Shown: positions 27,833 to 38,916 of the stretch, piece after piece
How the letters are laid out: every line of letters begins with the position of its first letter
Position numbering within the stretch: the stretch's first letter is position 1
Origin: Olivibacter domesticus
GTDB lineage: Bacteria > Bacteroidota > Bacteroidia > Sphingobacteriales > Sphingobacteriaceae
Length of the DNA: 64,000 nucleotides
NCBI RefSeq assembly: GCF_900109575.1
Contig: NZ_FOAF01000001.1
Location: forward strand, 2,327,662 to 2,391,661
Direction of reading: 5' to 3'
Program-made: the position numbers and the translations under genes
The notes under the pieces: generated by a model
What the model saw: only the letters and a program-made list of their open reading frames with translations
The model's database searches: none
What the model was told of the DNA's origin: nothing

Positions 27833-28174
27833 ATGAAAGAGTTCATATTAATTTTTAGACTTAGAGACGATGCTGATGCTAAGCCATCGCCTGAGCAAGT
27901 ACGGGAAAGAATGAATTGGTTGGCGGGCGTTGCTGCTCAAAATAAATTGGCCGATAAAGGAAAAAGCCTGTCCATCAGTAATGCAAAAACCATAACATCT
28001 GAGATCGTGACCGACGGCCCATACACAGAGATTAAGGAGTTTATTAGCGGTTACATGGTTGTAAAAACAGAAACAATTGAAGAAGCAATTGAGCTTGCCA
28101 AAGGCAACCCTATACTCAAAATTGGAGGTACCGTGGAAGTAAGAGAGGTATTAGCAATTAGTTACAGCAGCTAG
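27833..28174 (+). CDS. YciI/DGPF-family protein, partner of an ECF42 sigma factor
   Basis: This 113-residue protein has the YciI-related (DGPF) fold: an opening E-F-I-L-I-F-R, the D-G-P-Y-T-E motif near residue 62 and a G-Y-M-V-V-K-T-E-T segment. In many bacteria such genes lie next to ECF42 sigma genes, and here the sigma gene begins five bases after the stop. What the DGPF protein senses or catalyses is not known. Confidence 0.88.
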   Translation: MKEFILIFRLRDDADAKPSPEQVRERMNWLAGVAAQNKLADKGKSLSISNAKTITSEIVTDGPYTEIKEFISGYMVVKTETIEEAIELAKGNPILKIGGTVEVREVLAISYSS

Positions 28175-28179
28175 GATCA

Positions 28180-29433
28180 ATGAGCGATAAGGTCACTCAA
28201 CAACAACTTTTACCGCATTTATTTCGGGAGGAATACACCAAAATGACGGCAGTATTATACCGTCATTTTGGTTTAAAGCACATAGAAATAGCCGAAGATA
28301 TTGTTAGTGAAACATTTTTAAAGGCAACGGAAACATGGAGCATACAGGGTATACCAAAAAATCCTGCTGCCTGGCTTTATATCGTTGCTAAAAACAAAGC
28401 CAAAGATTATCTCAAACGGCATACTCTTTTCGAAACACAAGTTAAAGATGCAATTAACACAGATGAGCTCCAATTTGAGAGCGACTTTGATTTCACGCAA
28501 CAGGCTATTGATGACAGCCAACTGGCAATGATTTTTGCCGTTTGCAATCCAAGCAATTCCATAGCATCTCAAATCTGTCTAGCACTTCAAATTCTTTGCG
28601 GATTTAGCGTTGAAGCAATAGCAAGTGCTTTTCTCACTAAAGCGGAAACTATAAAGAAAAGACTGCTGAGAGCCAGGAAAAATCTACGTCAGGATAATTT
28701 TCAGATTAAGTTTTTATCTGAGGAAGCCATACAGTCGAGGCTGGATGTTGTATTAAAAACACTTTATCTTTTATTTAATGAAGGTTATTTTTCTACGTCT
28801 AATGACCACCTAATCCGTCAAGATCTTTGCTCGGAAGCTATTCGGCTCATGCTTGTTTTAATCGAAAGCCCTTCTACAAATACACCAACCGTTAATGCCC
28901 TTATGGCGTTAATGTGCTTCCAAAGCTCAAGGCTTGAAGCAAGGGCAAACAATAATGGAGAGATTATTTTGTATGAACAGCAAGATAAAAATCAATGGAG
29001 CCAGGAACTCATTGAAAAGGGCAATCATTATTTGATCCACGCCTTTTCAGGAGCTGTCTACTGGCAAACAAAATATCATTTAGAAGCAGCTATTGCCTAT
29101 TGGCATACCACTCCTACAAACAATGATAAGTGGGAGCATATTTTACAACTGTACAATCAACTTATTCTGATAGAATATTCACCCATAACAGCTTTAAACA
29201 GAACATTCGCCTTTGCTAAAGTTTATGGAAATGAACAAGCACTAAAAGAAGCAGAAAAATTACAACTGAATCATATTAGCCACTATCATGCCCTGCTTGG
29301 TTATTTATATGCCGATACAGATCTTAAGAAATCTATCGCTCATTATAGCCGAGCAATCAGCTTAACGAAGTCCGCGTTGGAAAAGAAAACCTTGGGAAAA
29401 GAAATAGAAAGACTTAACAAAAAACAACACTAA
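28180..29433 (+). CDS. ECF42-type RNA polymerase sigma factor with C-terminal extension
   Basis: At 417 residues this is twice the length of a normal ECF sigma. Region 2 includes H-I-E-I-A-E-D-I-V-S-E-T-F and G-I-P-K-N-P-A-A-W-L-Y, typical of ECF42; region 4 includes F-S-V-E-A-I-A-S-A-F-L-T-K-A-E-T-I-K-K-R-L. The extension begins with the DUF6596-like L-Y-L-L-F-N-E-G-Y block and ends in a TPR-like part (about residues 330-415). ECF42 factors have no classical anti-sigma; the extension is thought to control activity. It forms an operon with the DGPF gene. Confidence 0.92.
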   Translation: MSDKVTQQQLLPHLFREEYTKMTAVLYRHFGLKHIEIAEDIVSETFLKATETWSIQGIPKNPAAWLYIVAKNKAKDYLKRHTLFETQVKDAINTDELQFESDFDFTQQAIDDSQLAMIFAVCNPSNSIASQICLALQILCGFSVEAIASAFLTKAETIKKRLLRARKNLRQDNFQIKFLSEEAIQSRLDVVLKTLYLLFNEGYFSTSNDHLIRQDLCSEAIRLMLVLIESPSTNTPTVNALMALMCFQSSRLEARANNNGEIILYEQQDKNQWSQELIEKGNHYLIHAFSGAVYWQTKYHLEAAIAYWHTTPTNNDKWEHILQLYNQLILIEYSPITALNRTFAFAKVYGNEQALKEAEKLQLNHISHYHALLGYLYADTDLKKSIAHYSRAISLTKSALEKKTLGKEIERLNKKQH

Positions 29434-29627
29434 GTCAAATTGCTACCATCTTATTAGCACGTACAATTTCACAACCAACAAAAGAACTTTATTTAATTTT
29501 TTCAAACCTTTATTATTTCCTGTTGTTCTACCACTAATAACCAATTTTTCAAAGCGTTACCTTCTAGATTAGCGAACAACCATCCATTAGCGAATTAACT
29601 ACCAAACCAAATAGAAAGGGGTTGATT

Positions 29628-30083
29628 ATGGGAAAAGTTAGAAACATCTTAGAAAAAAAAGGCAATACCGGAATTTTCGTCAGTCCGGATGCGACTGTTT
29701 TTACCGCCTTAGAGCTGATGTTCGAAAAAAACATTGGAGCACTTTTAGTTCTTGAACATGAAAAATTCATTGGCATCTTTACAGAAAGAGATTACGCCAG
29801 AAAGGTCATACTGAGAGGAAAATCTTCCAAAAAGGTTCCTGTTAGAGAGATTATGACAGTCGATCCTCCCACCGTATCTACAGATACGAGCATAGAGGAC
29901 TGTATGTGGTTAATGACAAATCGATTTATAAGACATTTACCGATTATAGACAATGGCGAACTAATGGGTATTATTTCTATCGGTGACGTCGTAAAATATA
30001 TCATCGAAGAACAGAAATTCATTATCAAAAATCTAGAGTGTTACATCACTGGCAGCGAACTCTTAGACACCGATAAACCATGA
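29628..30083 (+). CDS. CBS-domain protein coupled to the complex I operon
   Basis: This 151-residue protein consists of a CBS pair (Bateman module) and little else: V-F-T-A-L-E-L-M-F-E-K-N-I-G-A-L-L-V and F-T-E-R-D-Y-A-R-K-V mark the first domain, V-R-E-I-M-T-V-D-P-P-T-V and R-F-I-R-H-L-P-I-I-D the second. I chose the ATG at 29628, seven bases after AAAGGGG, over a TTG at 29622. Bateman modules bind adenosyl nucleotides or NAD(H)-like ligands. Its stop overlaps the nuoA start (ATGA), so it is co-translated with complex I genes. Confidence 0.88.
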   Translation: MGKVRNILEKKGNTGIFVSPDATVFTALELMFEKNIGALLVLEHEKFIGIFTERDYARKVILRGKSSKKVPVREIMTVDPPTVSTDTSIEDCMWLMTNRFIRHLPIIDNGELMGIISIGDVVKYIIEEQKFIIKNLECYITGSELLDTDKP

Positions 30084-30514
30084 ATAGCTCAAACCCATCC
30101 AGTACGCCCTTTTGGCCGCTCTTTATTTACGGCGCTTTTGTTCTCCTTTTATTAGTAGTTATTATCTCCTTGTCTTATTTTTTGGGCCAACGTCATAAAG
30201 CAAGAGCTATGGGGCAACCTTATGAATCCGGAATAGTAGAAACCGGATCCGCAAGATTGCATTTTTCGGCGCAATTTTACCTTGTAGCGATGATGTTCGT
30301 CATCTTCGATGTTGAAGTCGTATTCATCGTATTATGGGCTTTAGCATTCAAGGAATTGGGATGGGCAGGCTACCTTGGCATCTGTGTTTTTATTGGGTTA
30401 TTGATTGCCGTATTAATATACGAATGGAGCCTTGGGGCCTTAGACTTTGGTCCTAATGGAAAGAAAATTCTAAAAGCTTATAAAAAACTAATATTAAAAA
30501 AACCTGGCATATGA
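30080..30514 (+). CDS. nuoA: NADH-quinone oxidoreductase subunit A
   Basis: A 144-residue membrane subunit of respiratory complex I, with three helices and the NuoA signature [10 protein letters not shown] followed by [21 protein letters not shown] (given in part). Its length is close to E. coli NuoA (147). It overlaps the CBS gene by four bases and nuoB by four bases. Confidence 0.96.
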   Translation: MNSSNPSSTPFWPLFIYGAFVLLLLVVIISLSYFLGQRHKARAMGQPYESGIVETGSARLHFSAQFYLVAMMFVIFDVEVVFIVLWALAFKELGWAGYLGICVFIGLLIAVLIYEWSLGALDFGPNGKKILKAYKKLILKKPGI

Positions 30515-31149
30515 AATGGTGGCTTACGAGTCCGAACGAACCAACAAGTAGACTGAAAGGAACAGGTTCTTTTGAGGAATCCGTTGGGCAAAGTGTGCTC
30601 TTAACCACCGTTCAGGACCTATTGGCATGGGGAAGAAAAAATTCTATGTGGCCATTTAATTTCGGTCTTTCCTGTTGTTTCGTAGAAATGGCTACCAGTA
30701 TTACCAGCAAATATGATATCGCTCGTTTCGGAGCAGAAGTAATCAGGGGAACCCCTCGCGAGGCAGATGTCATGGTCATTGCCGGAACGGTCTTCGTAAA
30801 AATGGCCCCTATCATTAAGCGTCTGCATGAACAGATGATGGAACCAAAATGGGTCATCTCGATGGGATCTTGTGCCAATTCAGGTGGTATGTACGACATT
30901 TATAGCGTAGTGCAAGGTGTAGATAAATTCCTACCGGTAGACGTATACGTTCCGGGCTGCCCTCCCCGACCAGATGCTTTTATGCAGGGCTTAACGCTAT
31001 TAGCGGCTTCAGTAGGAAGTGAGAAAAGGCCTTTAAGTTGGGCTATAGGCCCTCAAGGGGTGATAAGACCCGAGCAACGGTCAATGAAAGAAGAAAAAAG
31101 AGAAGAACGAAAAAGGATAATTGATTTGCATACCCCCGATGAAATTTAA
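30511..31149 (+). CDS. nuoB: NADH-quinone oxidoreductase subunit B
   Basis: This 212-residue subunit carries the N2 iron-sulfur cluster that passes electrons to quinone. Ligands are visible: tandem cysteines C55-C56 in [11 protein letters not shown]121 in M-G-S-C-A-N-S-G-G and C150 in Y-V-P-G-C-P-P-R-P. The charged C-terminal tail (about 25 residues rich in E, K and R) resembles E. coli NuoB (220). A 73-base gap separates it from nuoCD. Confidence 0.97.
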   Translation: MKWWLTSPNEPTSRLKGTGSFEESVGQSVLLTTVQDLLAWGRKNSMWPFNFGLSCCFVEMATSITSKYDIARFGAEVIRGTPREADVMVIAGTVFVKMAPIIKRLHEQMMEPKWVISMGSCANSGGMYDIYSVVQGVDKFLPVDVYVPGCPPRPDAFMQGLTLLAASVGSEKRPLSWAIGPQGVIRPEQRSMKEEKREERKRIIDLHTPDEI

Positions 31150-31222
31150 GGGTATCGTTTAAAATAAAGGATGATTTAAGCAATGCATTATTACCTAATG
31201 TGAACCCCTAAAATTAAAAAGC

Positions 31223-32971
31223 ATGAATAAAAATTCAGGCTTGGTAGAAGAATTGATTGCTCAATTTGGAGCGTCGGTTTTTACTCAGCAACATACTGTT
31301 GATGAGGTGACTACCCTATGGGTTCTCAAAGAACATATTAAAACGGTACTATACCATCTCAAACACAATATTCTCGAACCTTTTGAATTACTCTACGATC
31401 TTTGCGCGATCGACGAACGCAGCCACGCTAAAAAGAACGGATTCCCATCATCCGATTTTACGCTTGTATACCACTTGCTTTCATTTAAGCGAAACTGTTT
31501 TATTCGCCTTAAAGTAGCCTTACAAGGCAACTACCCGTCCATACCATCTATCAGTACTATATGGAAAAATGCCGATTGGTATGAATGTGAGGTGTACGAT
31601 ATGTTTGGTATACATTTCGAGGGCCATCCTCATCTACGCCGTATCCTGATGCCTTTAACTTGGGAAGGGCACCCTTTACGGAAGGAACATCCCGCAAGGG
31701 CAACCGAGATGGGGCCATTCAAACTCTGGGATGAAAAACAAGATCACGAGCAGGATGCCTTACAATTCCGGCCGGAAGATTGGGGTTTAAAACGGCAGAG
31801 TGAAGATGCTGATTTTATGTTCCTTAACCTGGGGCCACAACACCCGGGTACGCACGGTGTTTTACGTATCGTTCTACAATTAGACGGCGAAGACATTGTT
31901 GACGCCATTCCTGATATCGGATTTCATCATCGGGGAGCAGAAAAAATGGGTGAGCGCCAATCATGGCATACCTATATCCCCTATACCGACAGAGTGGATT
32001 ACCTGGGTGGTGTAATGAACAATCTTGCCTATTTGCTGGCAGTCGAAAAACTGGCCGGTATAAAGGTACCCGATAGAGTTAAAACAGTGCGTATTATGCT
32101 TTGCGAGTTTTTCCGCATTGCAAGTCATTTAGTATGGTATGGTACGTTTGCACAAGATTTGGGTCAGCTTTCACCTGTATTTTACATGTTTACGGATCGG
32201 GAGAAAATCTTTGATATCGTTGAAGCCATCTGTGGTGCAAGAATGCATCCCAACTGGTTTAGAATTGGTGGCGTTGCGCAAGATTTGCCGAAAGGTTGGG
32301 ACAAATTGGTGGGCGATTTTATTGCTTATTTCCCAAAAAGGCTAAGAGAATATCAGCAAATGGTCATGCGTAACAGCATTTTCAAGGCACGAACAGTAGG
32401 TATTGGCATTTATACCTTAGACGAAGCGCTCGAATGGGGCGTAACCGGACCAGGTTTACGGGCTTGCGGATTGGAATGGGACTTCCGAAAAAAGCAACCT
32501 TATTCGGGTTATGAAAATTTTGAATTTGAAGTTCCAACAGCCCAAAACGGCGATTGCTATGATCGAGCAGTAGTGCGTGTGGAAGAAATGTGGCAAAGTC
32601 TGCGCATCATCGATCAATGCCTAAAAAATATGCCGGAAGGAGATTACAAAGCAAACCATCCCCTAGCAACTCCGCCCATTAAAAAACACACGATGCAAGA
32701 TATTGAAACCCTTATTACTCATTTTTTAAATGTAAGCTGGGGGCCGGTAATTCCTACGGGAGAGGCCATGAGCTGCATCGAAGCCACTAAGGGAGCTAAT
32801 AGCTATTACCTAATCAGTGACGGCAATACATCTCCTTACAGGGTTCGGATACGTGCACCATCTTTTCCGCATATGCAAATGTTACCCTACATTAGTAAAG
32901 GCTATACAGTAGCCGATTTGCTATCCATCTTAGGAAGTATGGATTATGTGCTGGCCGATATAGATAGATAA
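31223..32971 (+). CDS. nuoCD: NADH-quinone oxidoreductase fused subunit C/D
   Basis: The 582-residue protein joins NuoC (about residues 1-180, with [13 protein letters not shown] and [16 protein letters not shown]) to NuoD (about 190-582, with [13 protein letters not shown] and [11 protein letters not shown]). NuoD forms the quinone pocket next to cluster N2. There is no stop or start between them. Fusion is the rule in enterobacteria (596-600 residues in E. coli), while many other bacteria have separate nuoC and nuoD genes. Confidence 0.97.
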   Translation: MNKNSGLVEELIAQFGASVFTQQHTVDEVTTLWVLKEHIKTVLYHLKHNILEPFELLYDLCAIDERSHAKKNGFPSSDFTLVYHLLSFKRNCFIRLKVALQGNYPSIPSISTIWKNADWYECEVYDMFGIHFEGHPHLRRILMPLTWEGHPLRKEHPARATEMGPFKLWDEKQDHEQDALQFRPEDWGLKRQSEDADFMFLNLGPQHPGTHGVLRIVLQLDGEDIVDAIPDIGFHHRGAEKMGERQSWHTYIPYTDRVDYLGGVMNNLAYLLAVEKLAGIKVPDRVKTVRIMLCEFFRIASHLVWYGTFAQDLGQLSPVFYMFTDREKIFDIVEAICGARMHPNWFRIGGVAQDLPKGWDKLVGDFIAYFPKRLREYQQMVMRNSIFKARTVGIGIYTLDEALEWGVTGPGLRACGLEWDFRKKQPYSGYENFEFEVPTAQNGDCYDRAVVRVEEMWQSLRIIDQCLKNMPEGDYKANHPLATPPIKKHTMQDIETLITHFLNVSWGPVIPTGEAMSCIEATKGANSYYLISDGNTSPYRVRIRAPSFPHMQMLPYISKGYTVADLLSILGSMDYVLADIDR

Positions 32972-33001
32972 ACGAAAGATAAATTTTAGACAGAAAAAAC
33001 A

Positions 33002-33466
33002 ATGCTATCAGCGAAAGAAATAAAAAAGTTAGACCACGAAATTGCGCTCGTACCCATTAGGAAGTCAGCATGCATTGAGGCGTTGAAAATTGTTCAGCAG
33101 CAGCGTGGATGGGTTTCAGATGAAAGCCTTCGGGATATTGCCGAATACATGGAAATGTCTGCTGAGGAGTTAGATAGTGTGGCAACTTTTTATAATCTCA
33201 TTTTTCGTAAGCCTGTGGGCAGGAACATTATTTTACTATGTGATAGCATCAGTTGCTATGTAATGGGCTATAAAAAAATCTATCAGCACTTGCAAAACCG
33301 ATTGCATATCAAATTTGGCGAAACTACTGCTGATGCTCGGTTTACCCTTTTACCTAATGCATGTTTAGGCTGCTGCGATCATGCGCCGGCACTCATGATT
33401 AATAATGATCTATATCGAGATTTAACGAATGATAGTCTAGATGAAATACTAGAAGAATACAAATAA
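33002..33466 (+). CDS. nuoE: NADH-quinone oxidoreductase subunit E
   Basis: This 154-residue subunit of the NADH-oxidising arm holds [2Fe-2S] cluster N1a, with ligands C80 and C85 in C-D-S-I-S-C and C121 and C125 in N-A-C-L-G-C-C-D-H-A-P. The thioredoxin-like domain follows a helical start with Q-Q-Q-R-G-W-V-S-D. It is eight bases before nuoF. Confidence 0.96.
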   Translation: MLSAKEIKKLDHEIALVPIRKSACIEALKIVQQQRGWVSDESLRDIAEYMEMSAEELDSVATFYNLIFRKPVGRNIILLCDSISCYVMGYKKIYQHLQNRLHIKFGETTADARFTLLPNACLGCCDHAPALMINNDLYRDLTNDSLDEILEEYK

Positions 33467-33474
33467 ACCGTCTT

Positions 33475-34773
33475 ATGGAAAGGCCCCTAACACAGCACAT
33501 TAGCGCAAACCATCCTTGGTTGAACCTCAAGGATTATACAGCTGTGGGCGGCTATCAAGCTGTGCATAGGGCGCTTAAATCCTTCACACCTCAAGAGATC
33601 ACAAAAACAGTCCAAGATTCGGAGCTACGAGGTCGTGGCGGCGCAGGCTTCAACACTGGCATGAAATGGAGCTTCGTTCCAATGGACGATGCTACTCAAA
33701 CGAAATACCTAATTGCGAATGCTGATGAGATGGAACCAGGAACCTTCAAGGATCGTTTGCTGCTAGAGGGTAATCCCCATCAGCTAATCGAAGGGATGAT
33801 TGTTTCCGCTTATGCGATACAGGCGAATACCTCCTACATTTTCTTACGCTGGGCATATAAAAAGGCTGCACGGATTATTAAAGAAGCAATCAATGAGGCT
33901 TATGCTGCAGGCTACCTCGGAAAAAATATCTTAGGCAGTGGTTTTAACCTCGAAATGCATTTGCATACCGGCGTTGGTCGATATATTTGTGGAGAAGAAA
34001 CAGCCTTACTCAATGCGCTGGAAGGAAAAAGGGCTACCCCGCGCACCAAACCACCCTTCCCACAGGTGAGCGGCTTATTTGGCAAACCTACTATTGTAAA
34101 TAATGTAGAAACACTCTGCAACATTCCACATATCATCAATAATGGAGCGGCATGGTTTAAAGCGCTCGGCCTAGGGGCCGATGCCGGCACCAAATTATAT
34201 GGTGTTAGCGGACAGGTCAATGAGCCAGGCTTATGGGAATTGCCTATGGGCACCACCGTGCGTGAGCTCCTTGAAGAACATGCCGGTGGGATGAAACCTG
34301 GTTTCCAATTCCGTGGAGCCCTTCCGGGAGGTGCTTCTACTGATTTCCTAGTGACCGAGCATCTCGATGTTAAAATGGACTACCAATCTGTGGCAGCAGT
34401 TGGCAGTCGTTTAGGTACCGGCACCATGATCATCCTCGATGATCATACCTGTCCTGTTGGTTTTATACATAACCTAGAGCATTTCTTTGCGCAGGAATCC
34501 TGCGGTTGGTGTACCCCTTGCCGGGAAGGTTTACCTTGGACAGAAAAAATCTTGCTCTCGCTTGAAAACGGGCAAGGGAGGCTTGAAGATCTGGAGCTGC
34601 TAGAAACGCACACCAAACACTTGGGTCCGGGGAGTACCTTCTGTGCCTTAGCACCGGGGGCGATGGAGCCCTTACAAAGCGGACTAAAATATTTCAGAGA
34701 AGATTTCGAAAAGCATATACACGAAAAAAAATGTCCTTGGGACGAAGAACGAAATGGCAGTCATCTACATTGA
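33475..34773 (+). CDS. nuoF: NADH-quinone oxidoreductase subunit F
   Basis: NuoF binds NADH and FMN. The 432-residue protein has the glycine-rich R-G-R-G-G-A-G-F at 52-59, the FMN/NADH segment A-N-A-D-E-M-E-P-G-T-F-K-D-R, and cluster N3 ligands C343, C346, C349 (E-S-C-G-W-C-T-P-C-R-E-G) and about C390 (S-T-F-C-A-L-A). Usual D-E-S-E-P-G is D-E-M-E-P-G here, a small departure near the NADH site. The 3' end overlaps nuoG by 20 bases. Confidence 0.97.
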   Translation: MERPLTQHISANHPWLNLKDYTAVGGYQAVHRALKSFTPQEITKTVQDSELRGRGGAGFNTGMKWSFVPMDDATQTKYLIANADEMEPGTFKDRLLLEGNPHQLIEGMIVSAYAIQANTSYIFLRWAYKKAARIIKEAINEAYAAGYLGKNILGSGFNLEMHLHTGVGRYICGEETALLNALEGKRATPRTKPPFPQVSGLFGKPTIVNNVETLCNIPHIINNGAAWFKALGLGADAGTKLYGVSGQVNEPGLWELPMGTTVRELLEEHAGGMKPGFQFRGALPGGASTDFLVTEHLDVKMDYQSVAAVGSRLGTGTMIILDDHTCPVGFIHNLEHFFAQESCGWCTPCREGLPWTEKILLSLENGQGRLEDLELLETHTKHLGPGSTFCALAPGAMEPLQSGLKYFREDFEKHIHEKKCPWDEERNGSHLH

Positions 34774-37462
34774 TCATCGGGCTTATGAAGTGAAGGCAGG
34801 CAAAAACCTGCTGGAATCCTGCCTTACGCTGGGTTTTAACCTCCCCTATTTTTGCTGGCACCCAGCGATGGGCTCCGTAGGTGCTTGTCGCCAATGCGCC
34901 GTCAAAATTTTTAAGGATAAGGACGACACCCAAGGCAGACTCATGATGTCGTGCATGGAAGCGGTGAAGGATAACATGTATCTATCCATTAGCGACCCCA
35001 TGGCCAAAGCCTTCCGTTCGCAGATCATCGAGTGGCTCATGACGAATCACCCCCATGACTGCGCCGTTTGTGATGAAGGCGGTTCCTGCCATCTACAGGA
35101 TATGACGGTAATGACCGGCCATGCCTATCGCCGTTTCCAATATCCCAAGCGTACCTATAAAAACCAATATCTCGGTCCTTTCATTAACCATGAAATGAAC
35201 CGTTGCATACAATGTTACCGCTGCGTCCGCTTTTATAAAGACTATGCCGGTGGAAAAGATCTCGATGCCTTTGCTGCCCATGATCATATCTATTTTGGAA
35301 GGGCTAACGATGGCGTGCTCGAAAACGAATTTAGCGGCAACCTGGCAGAGGTTTGCCCAACGGGTGTATTTACCGATAAAAGTTTAAAAGAACATTATAC
35401 CCGAAAATGGGATATGACTATGGCTCCCTCGATTTGTCAGCATTGTAGCTTAGGATGCAATATTATTGCCGGAGAGCGTTATGGAGAGCTCCGACAAATC
35501 ACAAACCGCTATAATGGCGAAGTAAATGGCTATTTTATTTGCGATAAAGGCCGTTTTGGTTACGAATTTGTAAATAGTATGAACCGCATTCAACAGCCTA
35601 TCATCCGTTCTAAAATCCCAGAGGCGGTCGACAAAAACACCCTGTATAATCACTTAAAAGCCGCTATATCCAATCGCAACATCATCGGCATCGGTTCTCC
35701 ACGGGCATCCCTGGAATCAAACTTTGCTTTAATGCAACTCGTTGGCAAAGAAAATTTTTATCAGGGTATTTCCGAAAGGGATGCACAGCTCATGCAAACA
35801 ATACTTCACACCATAAATTCCGGCCATGTCCATACACCATCTTTAAAAGAAACCGAATCGGCCGATGCTATCTTCATATTAGGAGAAGATCTTACCAATG
35901 CGGCCCCTTTGCTGGCATTGACAGTACGCCAAGCGGTACAACGGAGACCTTTTGAAAAGGCACAGGAAATTGGTATCCCCTCTTGGCATGACGCCGCTCG
36001 GCGCGAATTTGCTCAAGAAAAGAAAGGACCGCTCTTTATCGCCTATCCAACGAAAACCAAGTTAGATGCACTTGCAGACAATTGCCAGCACCTATCTCCA
36101 GACGATATCGCCCGATTGGGTTTTGCTATTGCCAATCTGTTGAACGATACCGCTCCTGCACCGCAGGAAATCGATGAAGACGTCTTAAAAATTGCCCAGC
36201 ACATAGCAAACACACTGAAACGAGCAGAAAAGCCCTTAATTATTTGCGGAACAAGTCTGCATAATGAAGCAATTCTTAAAGCCGTAGCCAATATTGCAGT
36301 AAGCCTTGGCAGTGAAGATAAAAAGGCAAGCGTGTTTTATGTCGTGGAGGAATGCAATTCGATGGGATTGGCAATGATGCAGGCACCATCATTAGAGCAG
36401 GCAAGAGCAGCACTAAAAATGAAAGAGGCAAATACAGTGATTATTCTGGAAAATGATCTATACCGTCGTGATGCCAAAGCAACGATAGACCATTTGTTCG
36501 AACAGTGCGGAGAGCTCATCGTACTGGATCATTTACATAACGCGACCAGCAATCAGGCAACGGTATTGATACCGGCTGCCACTTTTGCAGAGGCAGCCGG
36601 TACCTTAGTAAATAATGAAGGAAGAGCACAATGTTTCTTTCAGGTATTTAGACCTAAAAATGAAAATTTTAGAGAGAGCTGGAGATGGTTGGATGAGTTT
36701 AGGCAATTTAAAAAGGGCGCAAGCCTCGAAGATTTAAACGAACCGGGTGATTTGATGGCGGAGCTAGTCACCCTTATGCCCCAATTTAAAGGAGCAGAAG
36801 AAGCAGCTCCATCGGCCGATTTCCGCATTGCTGGGCAAAAAATCCCTCGCGAACCGCATCGTTACAGCGGCCGTACAGCGATGCTGGCCAATATTCAGGT
36901 GAGTGAACCCAAGCCTCCGGAAGACAGCGATTCTCCATTATCATATACGATGGAGGGATACAGAGGAATACCTCCTGCACCACTCACCCCCTTTTTTTGG
37001 TCTCCCGGCTGGAACTCGGTACAGTCGGTCAATAAATACCAGGAGGAGATTGGTGGCGCTATACGGGGAGGTGATACAGGTAAAAGGTTATTTCAGAAAG
37101 TTTCGGCGGTCGAAAAGATCTTTTTTGACGACATCCCTACCGCTTACCAAGCACTGCCAGGCGAATGGCTGGTGATACCTCTGCAACATATATTTGGTTC
37201 TGAAGAACTCAGTATTTACACACATGGCATTGCAGAACGTACCCCTCATCCGTATGCTGTTATAAGCCGACAGGATGCGGAGGATTTAAATATTAATGAA
37301 AACCAGTCGATACGAGTAACCATCGCCGAACAGGATTATGAGTTGCCTGCAACTATTAGGAATGAGCTACCTAGTGGCTTGGTGGGTATACCCGATCACG
37401 TTTCAGGATTGAGCGGTATTTCCTGGCCGGCCAAAGGAATTTTAAAAACAATAGCATCATGA
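34754..37462 (+). CDS. nuoG: NADH-quinone oxidoreductase subunit G
   Basis: This 902-residue subunit has a full set of cluster ligands: N1b at C34, C45, C48, C67; N5 at H99, C103, C106, C112; N4 at C151, C154, C157, C201; and the off-path N7 cluster at C228, C231, C235, C263. A molybdopterin-oxidoreductase-like domain follows (about 220-900), without evident molybdenum function. Length matches E. coli NuoG (about 908) rather than the shorter forms of many bacteria. The start overlaps nuoF, and the stop overlaps nuoH by four bases. Confidence 0.97.
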   Translation: MAVIYIDHRAYEVKAGKNLLESCLTLGFNLPYFCWHPAMGSVGACRQCAVKIFKDKDDTQGRLMMSCMEAVKDNMYLSISDPMAKAFRSQIIEWLMTNHPHDCAVCDEGGSCHLQDMTVMTGHAYRRFQYPKRTYKNQYLGPFINHEMNRCIQCYRCVRFYKDYAGGKDLDAFAAHDHIYFGRANDGVLENEFSGNLAEVCPTGVFTDKSLKEHYTRKWDMTMAPSICQHCSLGCNIIAGERYGELRQITNRYNGEVNGYFICDKGRFGYEFVNSMNRIQQPIIRSKIPEAVDKNTLYNHLKAAISNRNIIGIGSPRASLESNFALMQLVGKENFYQGISERDAQLMQTILHTINSGHVHTPSLKETESADAIFILGEDLTNAAPLLALTVRQAVQRRPFEKAQEIGIPSWHDAARREFAQEKKGPLFIAYPTKTKLDALADNCQHLSPDDIARLGFAIANLLNDTAPAPQEIDEDVLKIAQHIANTLKRAEKPLIICGTSLHNEAILKAVANIAVSLGSEDKKASVFYVVEECNSMGLAMMQAPSLEQARAALKMKEANTVIILENDLYRRDAKATIDHLFEQCGELIVLDHLHNATSNQATVLIPAATFAEAAGTLVNNEGRAQCFFQVFRPKNENFRESWRWLDEFRQFKKGASLEDLNEPGDLMAELVTLMPQFKGAEEAAPSADFRIAGQKIPREPHRYSGRTAMLANIQVSEPKPPEDSDSPLSYTMEGYRGIPPAPLTPFFWSPGWNSVQSVNKYQEEIGGAIRGGDTGKRLFQKVSAVEKIFFDDIPTAYQALPGEWLVIPLQHIFGSEELSIYTHGIAERTPHPYAVISRQDAEDLNINENQSIRVTIAEQDYELPATIRNELPSGLVGIPDHVSGLSGISWPAKGILKTIAS

Positions 37463-38418
37463 ATGAGGTACTTCGATATATCTTACTGATTGTAATTGCG
37501 TTATTTGCGCTTACTACGGTTGCCGCCTGGTTGATTTGGCTGGAACGGCGAATGCTGGCCCTCTGGCAGGACAGGTATGGTCCGAATCGCGCGGGTCCCT
37601 TTGGTTTGTTCATTGTAGTAGCCGATACCCTTAAACTCTTCTTCAAGGAAGATTGGATTCCCCCCTTTGCAGATAAAAAGATCTTTGTATTTGCACCGGC
37701 TATTGTTGCAGCAGCAGTACTCATGAGCTTTGTGATCATTCCTTTTGCACCAGGCATACTCATTGCTGATTTAAATGTAGGTTTGCTGTTCTTCTTAGCC
37801 ATGTCTTCCTTAGGTGTTTACAGTATTGTACTGGGAGGTTGGGCGTCCAATAATAAATACTCCCTATTAGGGGCATTACGTGGAGCCTCACAAATGATCA
37901 GTTATGAAGTTTTTATGGGACTTTCACTGATGGGGGTTGTGATGCTCTCCGGTTCCTTTAGGCTGACAGATATTGTGCTTGCCCAAAAAGAATATTGGTT
38001 TATCATTACACAGCCGGTGGCTTTTGTTGTGTTTTTGATAGCAGGCATTGCCGAAACACATCGGCTGCCTTTTGATATTCCAGAGGCGGAAAGCGAACTG
38101 GTAGCTGGCTTCCATTCGGAATATTCGGGCATGAAATTCGGGATGTTTTTTATTGGCGAATATTTAGGGATTACCCTCATTTCCGCCATGATAACTACGC
38201 TGTTTCTAGGTGGATGGTTAGGACCAGCATTCCTGCCTCCTCTTGTTTGGTTTATACTGAAAACTTTTGTTTTCATCTTGCTTTTCATCCTATTAAGGGC
38301 CTCCCTTCCGAGACCCCGGTATGATCAGCTGATGGAATATGGTTGGAAAATATTATTACCGGTTGCTTTATTGAATTTATTGGTGACTGGTGGAATTGTG
38401 TTAATGATGGATAAATGA
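37459..38418 (+). CDS. nuoH: NADH-quinone oxidoreductase subunit H
   Basis: This 319-residue membrane subunit lines the quinone entry channel. About eight helices are visible with the family segments [19 protein letters not shown], and [20 protein letters not shown] (given in part) plus Y-S-G-M-K-F. The ATG overlaps the nuoG stop (ATGA). It is followed by about 0.5 kb of non-coding DNA before nuoI, which is unusual in this operon of tightly packed genes. Confidence 0.97.
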   Translation: MNEVLRYILLIVIALFALTTVAAWLIWLERRMLALWQDRYGPNRAGPFGLFIVVADTLKLFFKEDWIPPFADKKIFVFAPAIVAAAVLMSFVIIPFAPGILIADLNVGLLFFLAMSSLGVYSIVLGGWASNNKYSLLGALRGASQMISYEVFMGLSLMGVVMLSGSFRLTDIVLAQKEYWFIITQPVAFVVFLIAGIAETHRLPFDIPEAESELVAGFHSEYSGMKFGMFFIGEYLGITLISAMITTLFLGGWLGPAFLPPLVWFILKTFVFILLFILLRASLPRPRYDQLMEYGWKILLPVALLNLLVTGGIVLMMDK

Positions 38419-38428
38419 TTATTTGGTC

Positions 38429-38456
38429 CTTCTTTTTTCTTCAGCGAAAAAAGAAG
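38429..38456. repeat. Perfect inverted repeat just after nuoH
   Basis: CTTCTTTTTTC and GAAAAAAGAAG form an 11-bp stem around TTCAGC. It starts 11 bases after the nuoH stop. No T run follows the stem on the plus strand, so it is not a classical terminator. Confidence 0.6.
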
Positions 38457-38872
38457 CAAAAACGCCGTCGCTTGGATCTTTTGCTACAATGGTAGTGCGT
38501 CCCACTGCAGTCAGCAAAATCTCCTAGGCGAGCAAAGAGCAGAACGGAGGGTTGGTACAAACCACAAGGAGTATCGACACAACAAGACATTAGATTATTA
38601 ATGGCCTTGGGTAGTTTGAGTTAAAAAAAGGAGTGAAATGGATGGAGTTTTAATGTATGCAAACAGTTATTACTTGCACCGGCCCGTTAACGGCCTCGGA
38701 AAATTTGGACGTGAAGGCAGCCATACAGTGCAGTAGAAGCATGCAGGTAAGCATTAGCCAACAACACCAGCCCTGCGAAAGATTTGCGTTTTGGCGGCCT
38801 CGGCGTTGTGACATACTGTATGGCGTAGCCGAAACGACAAATTTTACATAGCCTTGAACTTTTGGTTCCTTT

Positions 38873-38916
38873 TCTTTCAAGAGAAAAGAACAAGAATCTT
38901 TCAAGAGAAAAGAACA
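38873..38916. repeat. 20-base direct repeat before nuoI
   Basis: The 20-mer TCTTTCAAGAGAAAAGAACA occurs at 38873-38892 and again at 38897-38916, with four bases between copies. Together with the preceding TTTTGGTTCCTTT it can fold as a hairpin. Confidence 0.7.

Noticed and set aside
37371-37802. Minus-strand frame of 143 codons over nuoG/nuoH
   Set aside because: Shadow of two well-supported complex I genes.
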